From Melieria omissa (taxonomy: Eukaryota > Arthropoda > Insecta > Diptera > Ulidiidae): a stretch of DNA of 64,000 bases. Shown in pieces: positions 34,387 to 51,040 of the stretch. The stretch is from the NCBI GenBank assembly GCA_963971225.1, contig OZ020267.1, positions 5,146,001-5,210,000 on the forward strand, in the 5' to 3' direction. The notes below the pieces were generated by a model. That model saw only the letters and a program-made list of their open reading frames with translations, was not told the DNA's origin and did not search any database. The position numbers and the translations under genes are program-made. Within the stretch, counting starts at the first letter, position 1. The number at the start of each line of letters is the position of its first letter.

Positions 34387-37300
34387 CTTCAATTCAAATT
34401 AGTTTGCAAGGAGGCGTGACTTCGAATAGGCACAGTTCAAGGACTGCCGAACGGTTCAATATTTAACTTGACGCTGCGTGTGAATTTGTTGACAAACTGC
34501 AGCCAAAAATAACAACAATGCATCGAATGCCGGCTCGCGACGTCGGCGCTTCGTACCGTCCCAACGACGCTAATGCAGGGTCAATGCTACTCGTGTGACC
34601 GCCAATGTTTTTTATTCAACGCTGCCAATTTGACCGGATGGTATACGATGTATTTTTAGCAATTTTCCGACGTATTTTTGATAACGACGAACTCTTTTTT
34701 GTTTGTTGTGTAATAAATCTAACTAGTCAGTGATCGGTGACAGAAAACGTGAATGCGGACGCGGACGCCGGACAGCAAAATTAGGAGCAGCACGCGCTAC
34801 AAAATCTGTGAGTCACTGGCACACTTTCCCATTTACATACTTTATTGTGTGTTTATGTTTAGTAAGTAAAATTCACTTTTCTTTAAGTATTTCTACTTTT
34901 TCGTGCAGAAATTGTGAGAATAAAAACAAAAGGTAAAATATTTACCGAGAGTTGTCGCACTTGACAACAATTGGGAGGGTGGCAAAGGCAAAGAGAACTA
35001 CATATTACAAAAGTACTAAAATGTAGTATTACAAATTACGGCGAGAATTATTGCATATATTTATTTCACACCACATCATTATCAAAAGGCTACTTCTTCG
35101 TTATCGAAAGAGATAGCATAACTCATAGAACAAGCAGTTGTTTAGAAAAACTAGGCATACTTCCGTGAAAAAGAACTATTTTGCCGATTGAGCAATAAGA
35201 AAGCAACCCCATTGTTGTGAAAGCAAGATATGCAAAACATTTCGAGAGAGTGGATACATAGCTGTCAGTGTTGGTCAATGCAATTGATTTCTGAAAGAAT
35301 TACTTAAACTAGATTTTTCAGTAATGCTTTGCGGAAGCATGATTTAAAACAGAGGTGCCCATGCCCTACGTTCTCGTTGCTCATTTGTTTTTGTAAATGC
35401 TCTTCAGCATAGGCTGAGCATTCTAGTATAAGCACATAGCACAGTATGCTTTGTTGGTGCAAATTAGCGACAGTTATCTTCCAAGTAGGTTTTTTTGTTG
35501 CTTAGCGTATGAATTAATTTGTATGTTTTGGTGTTTGCTCTTTCATAAGAAGGTTTTTGGTAGCCCTACTTTAAGTAATATCAGATATAATATTAATAAT
35601 CCATAAGCATTTAATCAACTCCACTTTTCAGGTATTTATAAACATATAAATATTCATATATTTTATGGGAGATTCAAACAAAAACAAACACCTGTTTAAT
35701 CGATATTAAATCCCTAGTAAGACTTTTAAATTTAATATAACTTTCAGTAAAACGGCGCAAAAAATCGTTTATAGCTATGAAAAGAACAAAACATTTGTAT
35801 ATAGTATATTTGGTTAATAATTTTATGCACTATTCTTAATTTTATCAGCAATACTGTCATTATAAAATCATGTTATTAAAATGATTTTAAAACATTAAAC
35901 CACACAAAATAGCTGCTGACATAATTTCATAGTCAGTTCGTCAAGATATGTCGGATTATTTATTGCAGGCGACAAATGCAAGCACTATCATGCGGGGTTA
36001 AAGTTCAGTAAAGGGGTTAAGAATGAATTCACTTTTCTCCCACGTTCTATGAAAATTCATCACTTCGCATTCTTTACGCTGCTTTCCTATGCGATTTGAC
36101 AATTTTGACAGTAAACATTTCATTTGCCCTTCCACACAACGAAGTAATTAAAACTAAAAATAAGCTCAAATTAAATAATTGCAAATTCACAGCAAATACA
36201 AAGCAATAACAAGTTGTTATACTTATAAGTTATATTAAAGTTAAATGGAATTAGTTTTTATTCCAACAATTAAGTCACGATTCCTTCTGGGAAAGAACAA
36301 CACACTGCACTAGCAATAACAACAACAACGTCGACAATACATATCAAAACACACATATCAAGAGCAAACATCGAAAAAAGAACGCAAATCCACGCGCAAA
36401 GAGTAAAACGAAAATAGCAAAAAGTTAATAGGAATTTTAAATAATAACACAAAAATATTGTATACTGAATCGACACAGCAAAACGACAGGCCAGCAGAAG
36501 AAGAGGGAAGAACAAGTGAAATCGCCACTTGAGCTGCGACAGCGACAACGTTGGGCAGCTCTGTCAGTTCGTTCTTTGCTATCCGCCGTGGCGTTTCTCA
36601 GGAAGAGCAGCGACGAAGAAATCACATCATGGTAAAAATCAATTCCATCAAATAGTCCTCTTGCGATTTCTACTTGGAAAACCGACTGACCAATTGTTAG
36701 TGAAGCGGTGCCACTGAATGGAGTAATTTCGAAGCTTGCAATGGGCTCGTTGAATTAATGACTCATGCGCGTCACGTCGTTCAATTCCAGTGCGTGTTTG
36801 TTCTGCGTCTACTGCCACCTTATCGCGGGGGCGCCTGCTCCGCTCTGCTCTCGCGCAGATACACAGGAATGTTCACATGTGTCACAATCGCTGTCTATGC
36901 CAAATCCAAAATTATGCAACATTTCGACAGCTTCCATGAGAACGCGCACTCGTCCTCCTCGCTTTGTGTGCTTATTTTATTCGTTCAAGGTGATTGGCGG
37001 ACGTGAACCTTGAATTACAAAAACAGACAGCATGCATAGCGCCTCCACTGTGCCGCGGTGGTTGCGCAAAATGTAGCGTGCCTGTGGAATGTGTTGTTTG
37101 TATTTCGAGAGAATGAATCTGAAAGCTACCATGAAATTTCAATGGCAAACAAATATGAGCGGAATTATGAATTCCGTGGTTTTGTTTAAAAAATTGGCAA
37201 GAATATGCACATCCAAGAGAGCGCAATGTCGCCTCTACAATTGATCAAATACTTTCATTTATTTGTATATACCATTAATTACTTTCATTACTCGTGTATA

Positions 37301-37451
37301 CAGCAACAAAGCACACGGTTGTACATTGTACAGACAAACCTTGCTTGATAATTGTTTGTTAGTAAAACGTGATGTGTGAATAATAATGAATTTATTCGCA
37401 GAATTTGAGGATCGAACGGTAGCTATTCTCTAGGTGCCACCTTAGACAATA
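34387..37451. other. MED6 / Naa80 divergent upstream region
   Basis: About 3 kb between divergently transcribed MED6 and Naa80. Short unrecognised ORFs only. A plausible Naa80 5' UTR exon ends with a GTAAAA-type donor near 36631, and an acceptor (TTCTCTAG) at 37434 sits just before the first coding exon. No repeats defined. Confidence 0.4.
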
Positions 37452-38118
<667 letters not shown>

Positions 38119-39821
38119 ACATCAATGCCAGCTATAAAATCGCAAGCAAAAACGGCTGAAGCAGTTTGCAAGAGAATGGAAAACATTTCGAGGAGGAGCA
38201 ACGTTCATGCCGTTTACAGTTTTTAATTTGATGAGCCGCAGAAAGGCCTAAGACCTTTGGCGGTTGTGAGAAACGCAAACAAACGAATAAACCACAAACT
38301 GCTGCTTGGAGTATGGAATATTGATAATCCGAAGGTGGAATGTTGCGCCGCGTACATACGAATGCTGCTCTTCTACAGTTTCTGCACAATAGAAAATTCC
38401 ATTTATACTGCTGTTGATTTGCTAATTTTACTTTTTGATTGTATTTCTTTGTTTTAATTTGATTATAAAGAGAATTGCCGGCATGATTACAAATTATTCT
38501 GGCAATTTTTTGATAATGTTTGGCACACTCCAAAGACAGTTGCACTGCAAGCTGCACTTGTTATATATAAATGATTGATTAGACATAGAAATGAATATGG
38601 AACAGTTCATGAAATTATTTTCTTAATTTTATGTAAATCTTTATTCTTTATATGTTCTTACAATACAAATTAATTTTATTTGAAACATTGTGTTTATTTT
38701 GTAATCATTGTGTTCTAATGAAATGTGGAAATCGGCCCACGCTCTGCCAGCAATATGCAGTAGTAAGTTCCAGTACGTATCAGTAGAGCTCAATTAGGCA
38801 TAGTTCAATTTATAAGTAGAGCGAAACAACAATGAGAATATCGTAAAATAGGATCTTCCATTATAAAGATTATACATACATACATAACTACCTACAATAT
38901 TTATGTAGAGAACATAGGCTATTGAATTGTTTTATATTTGACACGCTTTTTAGATGCTATTTAAATAAAAAACAAGTTACTGCAACACCCAACGCTATCA
39001 GTTGATTTCTTCAAATGATTAAAGTTTGTACTATATGATTTTTTTTCTATTTCCTTGGAGAACATCGTTTTGACCCATTTTCGACTTTAATAGTTGTCGC
39101 CAAAGCCAAGTAAAACTAAAATAATATAAAACGCGGAACATCAATATTTCCCACGATCGCTCACAATTTCCTCAACGCACACGGACATAAAATATGTTAA
39201 TACTTAAAATAGCACACATTTTTGGCTGTCAAGTTCAAGTTCGAGGCTGTTTCGCCGCAGACAATTTTTGGGAAACAGACACGCATTCGGTTGCGCCGAT
39301 GCACACAATTGCCCACCACAAAGGATGACATGGCGACATACACACGCACAACGTGTGTGTGAATGCACAGACGCGCCTATGAGTGTTTATCTGTGCACGG
39401 CGTGGCGCGAATGCGGCAGAGCAAGAATACGAATTTAATAGAAATGATTTGGCCGGGATTGTGCATAGACTGTGGCTGGTGCAGCACAACAAAAGCACAC
39501 TCAAATATTTTATTTTAGTGGCAGACAACGCTATGGGCGCTTGAAAGTGATGAATGCATCTGGCATAGTGTCACGGCATGGCATGAGCCAATATGCTGCG
39601 TATGCCAAATATTCTCACAAACTGTTAATGTTGTAAGATTGTTGAACAATGCATAAGGTCCATGAACAAAATAAGGCCCAACCATGCCATTTTAAAAACG
39701 GGTTTACTTATTCAAAACTTGTTGGTTGTTTGGGGAAAATAAATTGCATCAGTATTACCTGCCGCGGACAGTATTACCTCAGTTTCCCCTATATTTTTAG
39801 TCACTGTAAGACACAGTTTAA
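38119..39821. other. intergenic, no gene
   Basis: AT-rich flank after Naa80 with scattered AATAAA-like motifs (for example near 38285). Short ORFs at 39235-39528 (minus) and 39649-39891 (plus, running into the MITE) are not recognisable. Confidence 0.4.
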
Positions 39822-40099
39822 CCCTCCGATGGGCAGTAAATACTTACTACACATTTGCACTTTGTCGTCTGGCCAGACGAAAACTGGGTGAGGCTTCTGA
39901 CAAAGGTAAAGCACAATGACAGATGACGTTAATTATGTTAATATGGTAGGCAAGGTATGTAAGTGTATATATATACAAATTATGTTCATATATACTAACT
40001 TAGTTACCCACAAACACACTGTAAAAGGGAGATGAATCTGTGAGTTTTTTATTTGTTTGAACCATTTCGTCTGGCCAGACGACAAAGTCCATCCGAGGG
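39822..40099. mobile_element. TTAA-flanked MITE with internal palindromes
   Basis: Terminal inverted repeats CCCTCCGATGG (left) and CCATCCGAGGG (right), one mismatch, flanked by TTAA at 39818-39821 and 40100-40103. About 40 bp inside the left end, and just inside the right end, lies the 16-bp perfect palindrome TCGTCTGGCCAGACGA within a longer inverted pair starting CTTTGTCGTC. piggyBac-type by its TTAA and CCC ends. It is 278 bp and non-coding. Confidence 0.85.
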
Positions 40100-40129
40100 T
40101 TAATCGGCGCATTTATAGATAGATTTAGG

Positions 40130-40345
40130 AAGGGGATATTTGCACTGAGACTGAACTTTTAGAACTTTTGTGCCCCCTACAATTTTTAGAGACCGTTCCC
40201 TAATACCGCCTAATGAAGCTTAGTAACTCACGGGGGAGGTGTTTGATCTCCTACTGCGACATACCACATCGCAGTGCAGTATGATGTGCTCAGAAGTCTC
40301 CTCTGCTGTCCCGCAGAGTCTACAGACGCTTACATGTTCTAGCCT
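40130..40345 (-). mobile_element. non-LTR retrotransposon C-terminal fragment
   Basis: Reading the minus strand from about 40345: RLEHVSVCRLCGTAEETSEH then IILHCDVV. This has the C-x2-C...H-x4-C layout (CRLC, ETSEH, ILHC) found after the reverse transcriptase/RNase H of jockey-type LINEs. A stop follows about 15 codons later, and nothing 5' to it in the same frame is coding. This is a 3' fragment. Confidence 0.65.
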
Positions 40346-41348
40346 GTTCCTGTTTACATGCATATGTAACTATGTATGTAAAAAATACTTTTGTCAATTG
40401 CAAATACGGAAGTAAAGCGGATGTTGCCATGGTGGGAATCTTGATTTCCAACTGTACTGTTGTGTGAGGTTAACGATTTATCTCGTTTAAGAACTATTTC
40501 TATCTGTCTATTTTAAATTACAATTAAAATTATAAATGCTTAAGCGGTAGCTGCCAAGGCGGCAACGTCTACAGGAAAGGTTTAAACATTGCATACGTAC
40601 ATGTAGCCATCGCGATGCATCGGTGAGTCGTCAGACAAGTGGCACTTTTGCCTTCTTTGCAATGCGAAAATTTATTGCAGCGTTCTCAGCTCGTTGGGAT
40701 CTTTTTTATTATTCGATGCCATGAGTTCAAATAGTGTACTTATTGGTGTTATTGGGTTGCATTTTTTCACGACAGGTGCTAATTTGTTGAAATTCACAAC
40801 ATACAAGTGCAATGGGTACGTACATTTGTTGTTCTAAGAGTACAACAATAATGCAGTTCAATGACTGCAAACTTAATTCGAATGAGAACACTGAAGAACA
40901 CATATGTTCCGGCTAGAATAATTAAAAAAAAACCATTTGCGTTCCACATGTTCTTTTTGCAAATTTGTTAGATTATGTCAGATGTTGTTTTTGAGATATG
41001 AACATAAGAAAACAGCTTAAGATTTAGTAATACAATTTGCCGTACATTTTCAATTAATATTTATTAAATACTTATTAGGTGTGAAATTCCATTTAACCCT
41101 GGTATAAACAATAAAATGCATGCATTTTCACATTGCAATGCAGTCTTTGAATTACATACATGTGTAAGTATTTAGCATTTCTACGCTTCTGTATTCGATT
41201 AAGCAAAAAAATGCTTTATTGCAATTATTCTGCTGCACTTTTCTATGCAATTTGAATATAAATTACGAAATTAGTGTGCATTTTCATTCTTTATAAATTG
41301 AAAACGATACTTTCAGTTTATCGCTGATTGGCGTTTGCAACAACATGT
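40346..41348. other. intergenic, 3' of reductase gene
   Basis: No gene seen. AATAAA on the minus strand near 41215-41220 is a candidate polyadenylation signal for the reductase gene. Confidence 0.4.
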
Positions 41349-42021
41349 CTAGCCCATTTTCTTCGCCACTCCGCACACTTGACCAAAGTGTTCCTTCTGC
41401 TCTAGGCTGTCGACAACGAATTTGGCCAAGTCATATTTGGAAATCATGCGCCCTGGTGCTTCGTCGTGAATGACAGTGTACGCTGTGGATGGTTCGTTCG
41501 CAATGTGCGGTGGCAAAATGGCCACATACTCCAATCCTGATGACTTGGTCATGTCCAACATGCGCTGATGTTCTGCATTCAGGTTGTGAAACATTCCTGG
41601 AACTTCCGACTCCGGTCGAAACAGGAAGGACGACATCACGACGGAAAAACGTTTCACTTTCAACTCTTTCATGGCGTCGATAAGGTTGGACGTTCCAGTT
41701 GAAAGATCAGTTGTGGCTTCCAGTTTATTTCGTGTGCCCAAAATTATGCATACAGCATCAACGCCCTCCACAGCACGTTTGCAGTCCTCCTTTTTGGTGA
41801 CGTCCCCCTGCACCAGTTCGACTTTCCCTTTAAAACGTTCCGGCAGCGTTGCTTCGCTGCGATACAGCAGTTTCACTCGCAACCCTTGAAAACCAAAACA
41901 ATTAGTTCTGAAGTTCACTTAGAATAGCTATCATAGCAGCCACCACACCTTTTTCTAAGGCATGATCAACAACACATTGGCCGGTCATGCCGGTTCCACC
42001 GATAACTGCAATGCGTTGCAT
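41349..42021 (-). CDS. BLVRB-like NAD(P)H flavin/biliverdin reductase
   Basis: Atypical short-chain dehydrogenase (NmrA-like/SDR_a5) resembling biliverdin reductase B, which uses NADPH to reduce flavins or tetrapyrroles in the cytosol. Exons 41949-42021 and 41349-41884; 202 codons, matching the family length of about 206. The Rossmann motif IAVIGGTGMTGQ is at residues 3-14. LYRSEATLPERFKGKVELVQ is the cofactor-selecting region, VQGDVTKKEDC follows, and DAVCIILGTRNKL is the next strand. SVVMSSFLF occupies the active-site position. YVAILPPHIANEP and GRMISKYDLAKFVVDSL are typical of the C-terminal half. Drosophila CG9471 is the likely relative, by memory. Confidence 0.92.
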
Positions 42022-42752
42022 AATCCACTTGTCACTGGGCTATCAAAATGGCGCACGGAGAGTTCTTCACTTGGTTTTGATTGCAACTGAAATGCTTTGC
42101 TTGCTGCAGTTCCCGGATGCAGCTGCTAAATTTACGATCTAACAGACCGTTTGTGCACTCAGCTTATCTTGCTTCTACACAACTTCCCTCGTTACTTTCG
42201 TCGGAGGCCTCTGTCGACTCGTTGTCAGCTGTCTTCTTAATTGTGTGCGTGAGCGCGTTTGTAATGACTTTCATGAATCTGAAATTCAATTCAATTTTCT
42301 AATAAAAAAGTACTAAGTAAGGCTTACAAGGTTAATTCAATGCAAACTTACGAATTCACTTACGACCCACGACGCATCTTGCTTACGGCCGGCAGCGGCT
42401 TTTGTGACAGTGTGGTCGAGCGCTGGAATTGCTAGTGTTGCAAAGCCAAAACGCTGTGTCATGCTCCCATATTTGCGGACGAAACACATCTTCGCTTCTC
42501 TTAATTGCCAGCCAGTTGAATTAACTCTTAATTATTAAGTAAACAAATCAAGTCCTAATGGAGCTATTTGCTTAAGAAAAGTGTTTTTAATAAGTAAAGA
42601 AAAGTTGACAGCTTTTAAAAGTTTCCACCAACTTTTTTTTTTAATTGTTTGGTGCTTCATTTCTGGGCGAAAATAATCTTGGCCGGGTTAAAATTTACAG
42701 AAATCCTTTGACACGGATCAGGAGTTGTATTTGTACTTGCACGCAATCCAGG
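42022..42752. other. upstream of reductase gene
   Basis: Promoter-side flank of the minus-strand reductase gene. A 73-codon plus ORF at 42081-42302 lies antisense to the expected 5' UTR and shows no motif. Confidence 0.4.
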
Positions 42753-42917
42753 GGCGGATTCAGAAAAATATTTCAGGGTTTCCAAAAAGTAATTCTTTAA
42801 TATTTATAAAATGCCAAACATGCCTTTTAGTTTGCATGAAGTTTTAAACTCGATCCTAATATTTCGGGAGGGGACGGGCCGGTGGTTTCCACCGCCAAAA
42901 CCCTCCCTGAATCCGCC
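42753..42917. mobile_element. MITE, GGCGGATTCAG family, copy 2 (inverted)
   Basis: Same family as 7021-7167 but in the opposite orientation. Perfect GGCGGATTCAG (42753-42763) and CTGAATCCGCC (42907-42917) ends, with the shared interior read on the minus strand (CGAAATATT, ATCGAGTTTAAAACT, ATTACTTTTTG). It is about 18 bp longer, with an insertion near one third of its length. Confidence 0.82.
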
Positions 42918-43474
42918 ACGAACGCGATTATCAAATTTATTATGAGCTTTAACAGTGTTGCAAGTAAAGAAGAAATTAGTATAGTTTTGATATTTTTAGA
43001 AAACATAAAAAAATACATTCCTTGTAAAAAAGTATCAGAGAGAAAATTTATATTGTCTTCGCATAAAATATATAATTTTAGATAAACAGCAACTTGAAAG
43101 TTCATGAACAAAATTCAATGATTAATTAAAGCCGTATGAGTGTATTTTGACATAAAACCATTAACAAACATTCCTTTACATTAGAACAAAAATATTTATT
43201 TTAGCAATACATATAAACTTCAAACAGTGCCACATTTCGGGCACTTTTGTGCAAATTCGTTCATGTCCTCTGTCTTCCTACCATACCAAAAGTCCTGGAT
43301 TAAATGCGTTTTATGATCAATCAATGTGGCAATCCACTGAAAGCACTTTTCAGAAAAAGCTCTCGCTTAGTAGGCTGGCGAAAGCTGTCAACGACGCCAT
43401 ATTCGTTTCCATATTTACTCGTAAAAGACGGATCACATAACGGGGCGCGCTTCCCATTGGATTTGAAAATTTGA
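42918..43474. other. upstream of zinc-finger gene
   Basis: 5' flank of the zinc-finger gene. Nothing identified apart from short non-conserved ORFs. Confidence 0.4.
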
Positions 43475-46205
43475 ATGTTTGGGAATTTTGCAAAAATGCT
43501 CGCCAACGAGGAGGAGTTTGCCAATTCCGATGCCTGGTTGTCGGAGCAGCTTTTTGCTCAACTCAAAGACTTCAATACGGATTACAAGGACAAAGTGGCT
43601 GCTGATGCGGCAGCGACATTTGTCCTGTCGTCGAGCGGTATGGGCTCCTTGCCGGACGATGAGCCGCCGGATTTAACGAAAGCGCGCTTGGAGAGCTTCG
43701 AAACCGCATTCAAACAGACTGCACACAACAACGGAACGTTCGAAGTGCTCGATTTGAGTAATCCGGCGGCCAAGAATTGTGAGGCAGCACTGATGGACTT
43801 GGCCGGAACTGTACCGCTGCCCCCACCAGTGGCGGAAGCGGCAGCTGTGGTTAGCGAGACAGCGAAGCAGGCCAGTGCTCCATTTGACGTTACCGAGGAG
43901 GAACTCAAACTGCTGAAGTTCCTCGAATCGCAGCCCAAGACCAATCATTTTGGTAGGTAGAGCTTTAGCCATCCTCTGTGCATATGAGTAAAAGCATAGA
44001 TGTCTTGTTTGATATTTAAACCAGATCCAAAAATGTACCTGCAATCGGAATTGCCATCAACTGCTTACCGAATTGTGAAATGTTCGAATTGCAATTGTCT
44101 CTTTGATATAATCTCCTTTCAATCGCACGTTTGCGACTATGATGAACACCACAATCTGCTATTGCCACCGCTGGCATCCACGCCCATTAACAAATCGCCC
44201 AAGGAGGAGCCGCTGCTGCCACCAGAGCCAGCGTGCATACGACTGCTGCGGGAAAACCAAATCCGTATTCGGCGTTTCCTCAAGGATGAGTTGAAGTATG
44301 ATGTGAATGCGGCAAGCAACAGTAATGCCAGCAGCTCGGCTGGAGCCAATGGTGCTGCAGGTAGCAACAATACCTCCACTATATCGTCTGGTTCGAATGC
44401 GTCGACCAGCACCTCGAAAAAACAGGATGGGCCGCATGAATGCACCTTGTGCGAGCGAAAATTCGTGCATGCTTCCGGCTTGCTGCGTCACATGGAGAAA
44501 CACGCCATGGACTTGATACCAACGCCGGGTGCTACTTCAAGCGGCAAAGCGACTGCCGCACAAGGCAACTCCTTTCAGAGTGTGAACGGCCTACGGGTGG
44601 TGATCAAGTGTACGCTATGTGGTCGTATTTTCTTTGAGCCTGTAGCTGCATTGGAGCATTTGTGCTCGCACTTTCCGGGCAGTTTGCAGGAAGAGAAGGA
44701 ACTGGACAATTGCGCTGAGATACCATACGAGACGTACGTGGACGATGCAATGAACTTTTTGAAAATGGAGGTAAGTTCTAATTTTATTAATGAGAAGCAA
44801 TACAATTTTCAATTTCATTTGACTTCCAGGCCAAAGGCAGTTCTAATGGTGCATTGACTTTTCACGAGGACAAGCCTCCCGTTTATCTAAAAATGGTGAT
44901 TTTGAGTTGCATTCTTCAGTGTGAATTTTGTGACTTTGTGTTTTCGGAGGTGTCATATTTATTTGTACATTCTGCGTGCCATTTACCAGAACGCCGTTTC
45001 GAGTGCTTTTCCTGCGACATACACATGCGCACGTCGAAGGAGATTTGCACTCATTGGCAGGCTGAGTGTGTGTTTATGCGTGAGAACCTGAAAGTGCATC
45101 AGGCCACAACTCAGCGTTATTTCGTTTGTAATGTGTGCGAGAATAAGTTTCAGTCTCTGGATCAATTACATGAGCATCGGTTAGTAAACCAAAAACTGTA
45201 CAGATAAAAACCTACAACTTTGACTTATTCAAACTATTTTCATCATAGTTATACCGCTTACCACTTCTTCCCGCGTTTGAACAAATGTCTGGGAGTGCTG
45301 CAGTTGCCCTGTGAATACTGCGATGTGGTTTTCGAACTGGCGCATGAGTGCGTGGCCCACTATGAGGAGAAACATTATAAAAAGTATAAGCGCGACAAGG
45401 ATGGAACCGGCTCGTCAGGAAAGACTCGCCAATATTTGTGCGATATTTGTGGCAAGTCATATACTCAATCGAGCCATTTGTGGCAACATTTGCGCTTTCA
45501 TCAGGGTGAGCTTTGGTCAAGCAATTTATGAAGCAATTTAGCTATTGATAATGTTTTATAGGTGTGAAGCCTTTTGCATGCAAGGAGCCTGGCTGTACGC
45601 GAAAGTTTACAATACGTCCTGATCTCAACGATCACATTCGTAAATGCCACACCGGCGAGCGGCCTTACCATTGCTTGGTGTGTGGTAAGCGCTTCCTAAC
45701 TGGATCGGTATTCTACCAGCATAGACTCATACATCGCGGTGAGCGCCGTTACGAGTGCGAAGAGTGTGGCAAACGTTTCTACAGGGCCGATGCACTGAAA
45801 AACCACCAGCGTATCCACACGGGCGAGAAGCCGTTCGGTTGTCTGTTTTGCACCAAGAACTTTCGGCAGCGCGGCGATCGTGATAAACATATACGGGCAC
45901 GCCACTCCCATTTAGATGCGAACGCGCGCCTAATGATGCAGATGCAGAAGTTGCAACTGGAGGCTGCTGCCGCGGCGGCTGCTGCGCAGGTGGTGGTGCA
46001 GCAGCACCACGGTGGTAGTGCGGCGACGAACGGCATGAACATGCAGTCGGTGGGCTGCGAACGAGGTGGCGCGCTCGAGCAGTCTCTGGACTCGACCGAG
46101 GTCGTAATGATTGGCAATGTTGCCTTTCCAAAAAGCATGTTTGAATCGATAATTCCCGATATTGATGAGGAGTCTGCTCTGAAGGCCATGCAGCAAATGC
46201 AATAG
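43475..46205 (+). CDS. multi C2H2 zinc-finger protein
   Basis: Probable nuclear DNA-binding protein with about a dozen C2H2 fingers, 824 codons. Exons: 43475-43952, 44025-44770, 44830-45179, 45249-45505, 45562-46205. The acidic N-terminal exon (~160 residues, no fingers) contains DVTEEELKLLKFLESQPKT. Scattered fingers begin near 180 (CSNC...HVC), with others near 315 (CTLC), 375 (CTLC), 440 (CEFC) and 500 (CNVC). A tight tandem block follows from ~585 to 735 with TGEKP-type linkers (HTGERPYHC, HTGEKPFGC). Several early fingers deviate, for instance CFSCDIHM...HWQAEC. The tail has an alanine run, Gln/His, and a conserved-looking end (NVAFPKSMFESIIPDIDEE). No ZAD or BTB domain is seen. Synteny suggests Drosophila CG8478, which is my recollection only. 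Confidence 0.92.
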
Positions 46206-48139
46206 GAAAATATTTCGTGAAATGTGTGATGAGGATGGTTTTCGTTTGTTTGAATTTAGTGATTAGTTTGTGTTGTATTGTATTGAATGCTGCTTTGTGT
46301 TTTTTGCATTTTGTGTTTGTAACATGCTATTCGTTCTATGTTTGTCTGTTTGCATGCATTTTAAATATACAGACATTTCAAACTGAATTCAAGGATATAC
46401 CTTTACAGTCTAAAGTTGCGTGTACTCTGTAGAGAAATTCCGGCAGAGCTCTATTTACTCTCGAACTCTTGTCTATCAAATGTATTTACACTATGGAGCA
46501 TCTCTACTAGAGATTTGACTACGTAAAGTTTGATGAACTGATACGACTTAATCTGGTTTGCCGCAAACACTTTTTTTCTTAATTTGCTCAGTCACGTTCT
46601 TGGAATATATACATATGTGTTTTTCATGAAAGGTCAAAACAGGACTTAAGAAATGAAAGTTCGATATATTACATTGACTATCAAAGGGTTAAAGAAGAGC
46701 GACTGTTCGATCTATAATATAAGTGGTAAAAACTGGACTATGGCACAATGCATTTAATTATAAAAATACATAATACAAATATACATAGTTCGTTAGACAG
46801 CTACATAACGGACATAACGCCTAATTGAGGGCAGAATCATATCACAAAGTTGTATACATCGCATCCTTTCCAACACTGCATTGTGCAATAATTTGGTAGT
46901 GATTTCAAAAGCATGGAAATGCAACCCTGTCCGACCGTTTCTAGTCAGCTGTTTTCCACGCAAAATCTCGAAGTCACCGTCTTTCATTTTATCGCATATA
47001 ATCAAATTTAGTGCAATTTGTACAAGAGCTGAAGTAATAAAAGTCTTCGATTTCATTATTTTGAATACTTGCAGTCAACCAAATTGGTAAATATACTCAA
47101 TAACCAGGTTACAAAACTTTTAGGAGAATTTAGTGAATGGCTTTGTTGGTTTGTGGCGAAGACAACGAGCCGGCCAGAGACAGTCTCTGAGCCGGCTTTG
47201 GCAAGCATATTGATGAAGTAAATTGGTTTGAATGTATTTTTAGTGAGTTGGAGAAATAGTTTTGTTAGCATGGTTGTGCAGATTTTCATAATTTTTTTTT
47301 GTTTTTGCAATTGATGTGGAACACGATACAGACTGTACGTGCTGCGAGTGTATTTGAAGTTGGTGGAGGAACGCGTGGCAGTTTGACATTAATTTAAGAA
47401 GTGCAATTGCTTTCAGTGCAAGTAAACAGTTTTACGTTTTTATTGTTTCTTGTTTGTAATAGGTTATTACCCTCAGCCCCATTTCGCATTTGTATAGCTA
47501 TTTGCTTTCACATTTAATTGGTTCTGTCAGCTTAACCAGCTCCGCTTTTTGCTTCAAATTTCGCTGCACGTGGGCGTCCGGCTCAGTGCATAAACCCGCA
47601 AAATTTATTAGCGGAATAAGTTCATAAATATATTTCAGAGACATTGACATTCTTCAAGCATTATGAAGTCATTTACACAACATTCACTCAATCTTTGGTT
47701 TTAAAGATATTTTTGATAGGTTCGACATATTACATTGAAATTTTTCAAAGACTGCAACAATTAACCCCAAATAATCGCCTATTGAATTAACCCTGAAAAA
47801 AGAAGATTATTCAAGAATTAAACCCGAAGTGATCGTAACACAAGGAATTCGAAAATATTTTGTCATAGAAGTTATGAGTAGGCTGTCATATTAAATCCTA
47901 AAAATCAATTTTGTTTTTTGACCAGTTTTCTACATTCGATGTCTTTCGTGATTACCATCATTTCAGTTTTTGGGTCAGTTCAGCTCTCTTCGAAATTCCC
48001 ACCGCCCAACAATTAGTACTTGACTTACTTTTCCTTGTGAAGAGTGTAAATGTAAGTAGCCATGCGCGTTGTTCCTTCGTGCTTTCGCCGTTTTAATGAA
48101 TTCATTCTATTTCAGAGCAAATTTTAGTGAGAGAAGGAT
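46206..48139. other. intergenic between zinc-finger gene and DppIII
   Basis: AT-rich. Two adjoining minus-strand ORFs (47056-47310 and 46793-47056) have fairly protein-like composition (for example RNGRTGLHFHAFEITTKLLH), but I could not join them with a good intron or recognise a family. No repeats delimited. Confidence 0.35.
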
Positions 48140-50871
<2,732 letters not shown>

Positions 50872-51040
50872 AAATTATCAATAAATACCAACAATGTGTA
50901 TCCATTCGCAAAGACTTGGAAAAATGTACAACTGTCTTTATACTTAATTTTATTAAAACCTGCAAAAAACTAACACTAGTACAGCTCTGAGTAATTTGAA
51001 ATGTGAGCAGGTCTCTGTTGCTGCATTTTTGAATCTGAAT
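50872..51040. terminator. convergent 3' ends, overlapping polyA signals
   Basis: Stop codons of DppIII (plus) and DNA polymerase alpha B (minus) are 169 bp apart. AATAAA for DppIII is at 50880-50885. The minus-strand AATAAA at 50949-50954 would serve the polymerase gene. Transcripts of the two genes may overlap slightly. Confidence 0.65.

Noticed and set aside
46793..47310. Two adjoining minus-strand ORFs possibly forming one gene
   Set aside because: No donor/acceptor pair joins them in phase and no family is recognised; mentioned only in the intergenic entry.
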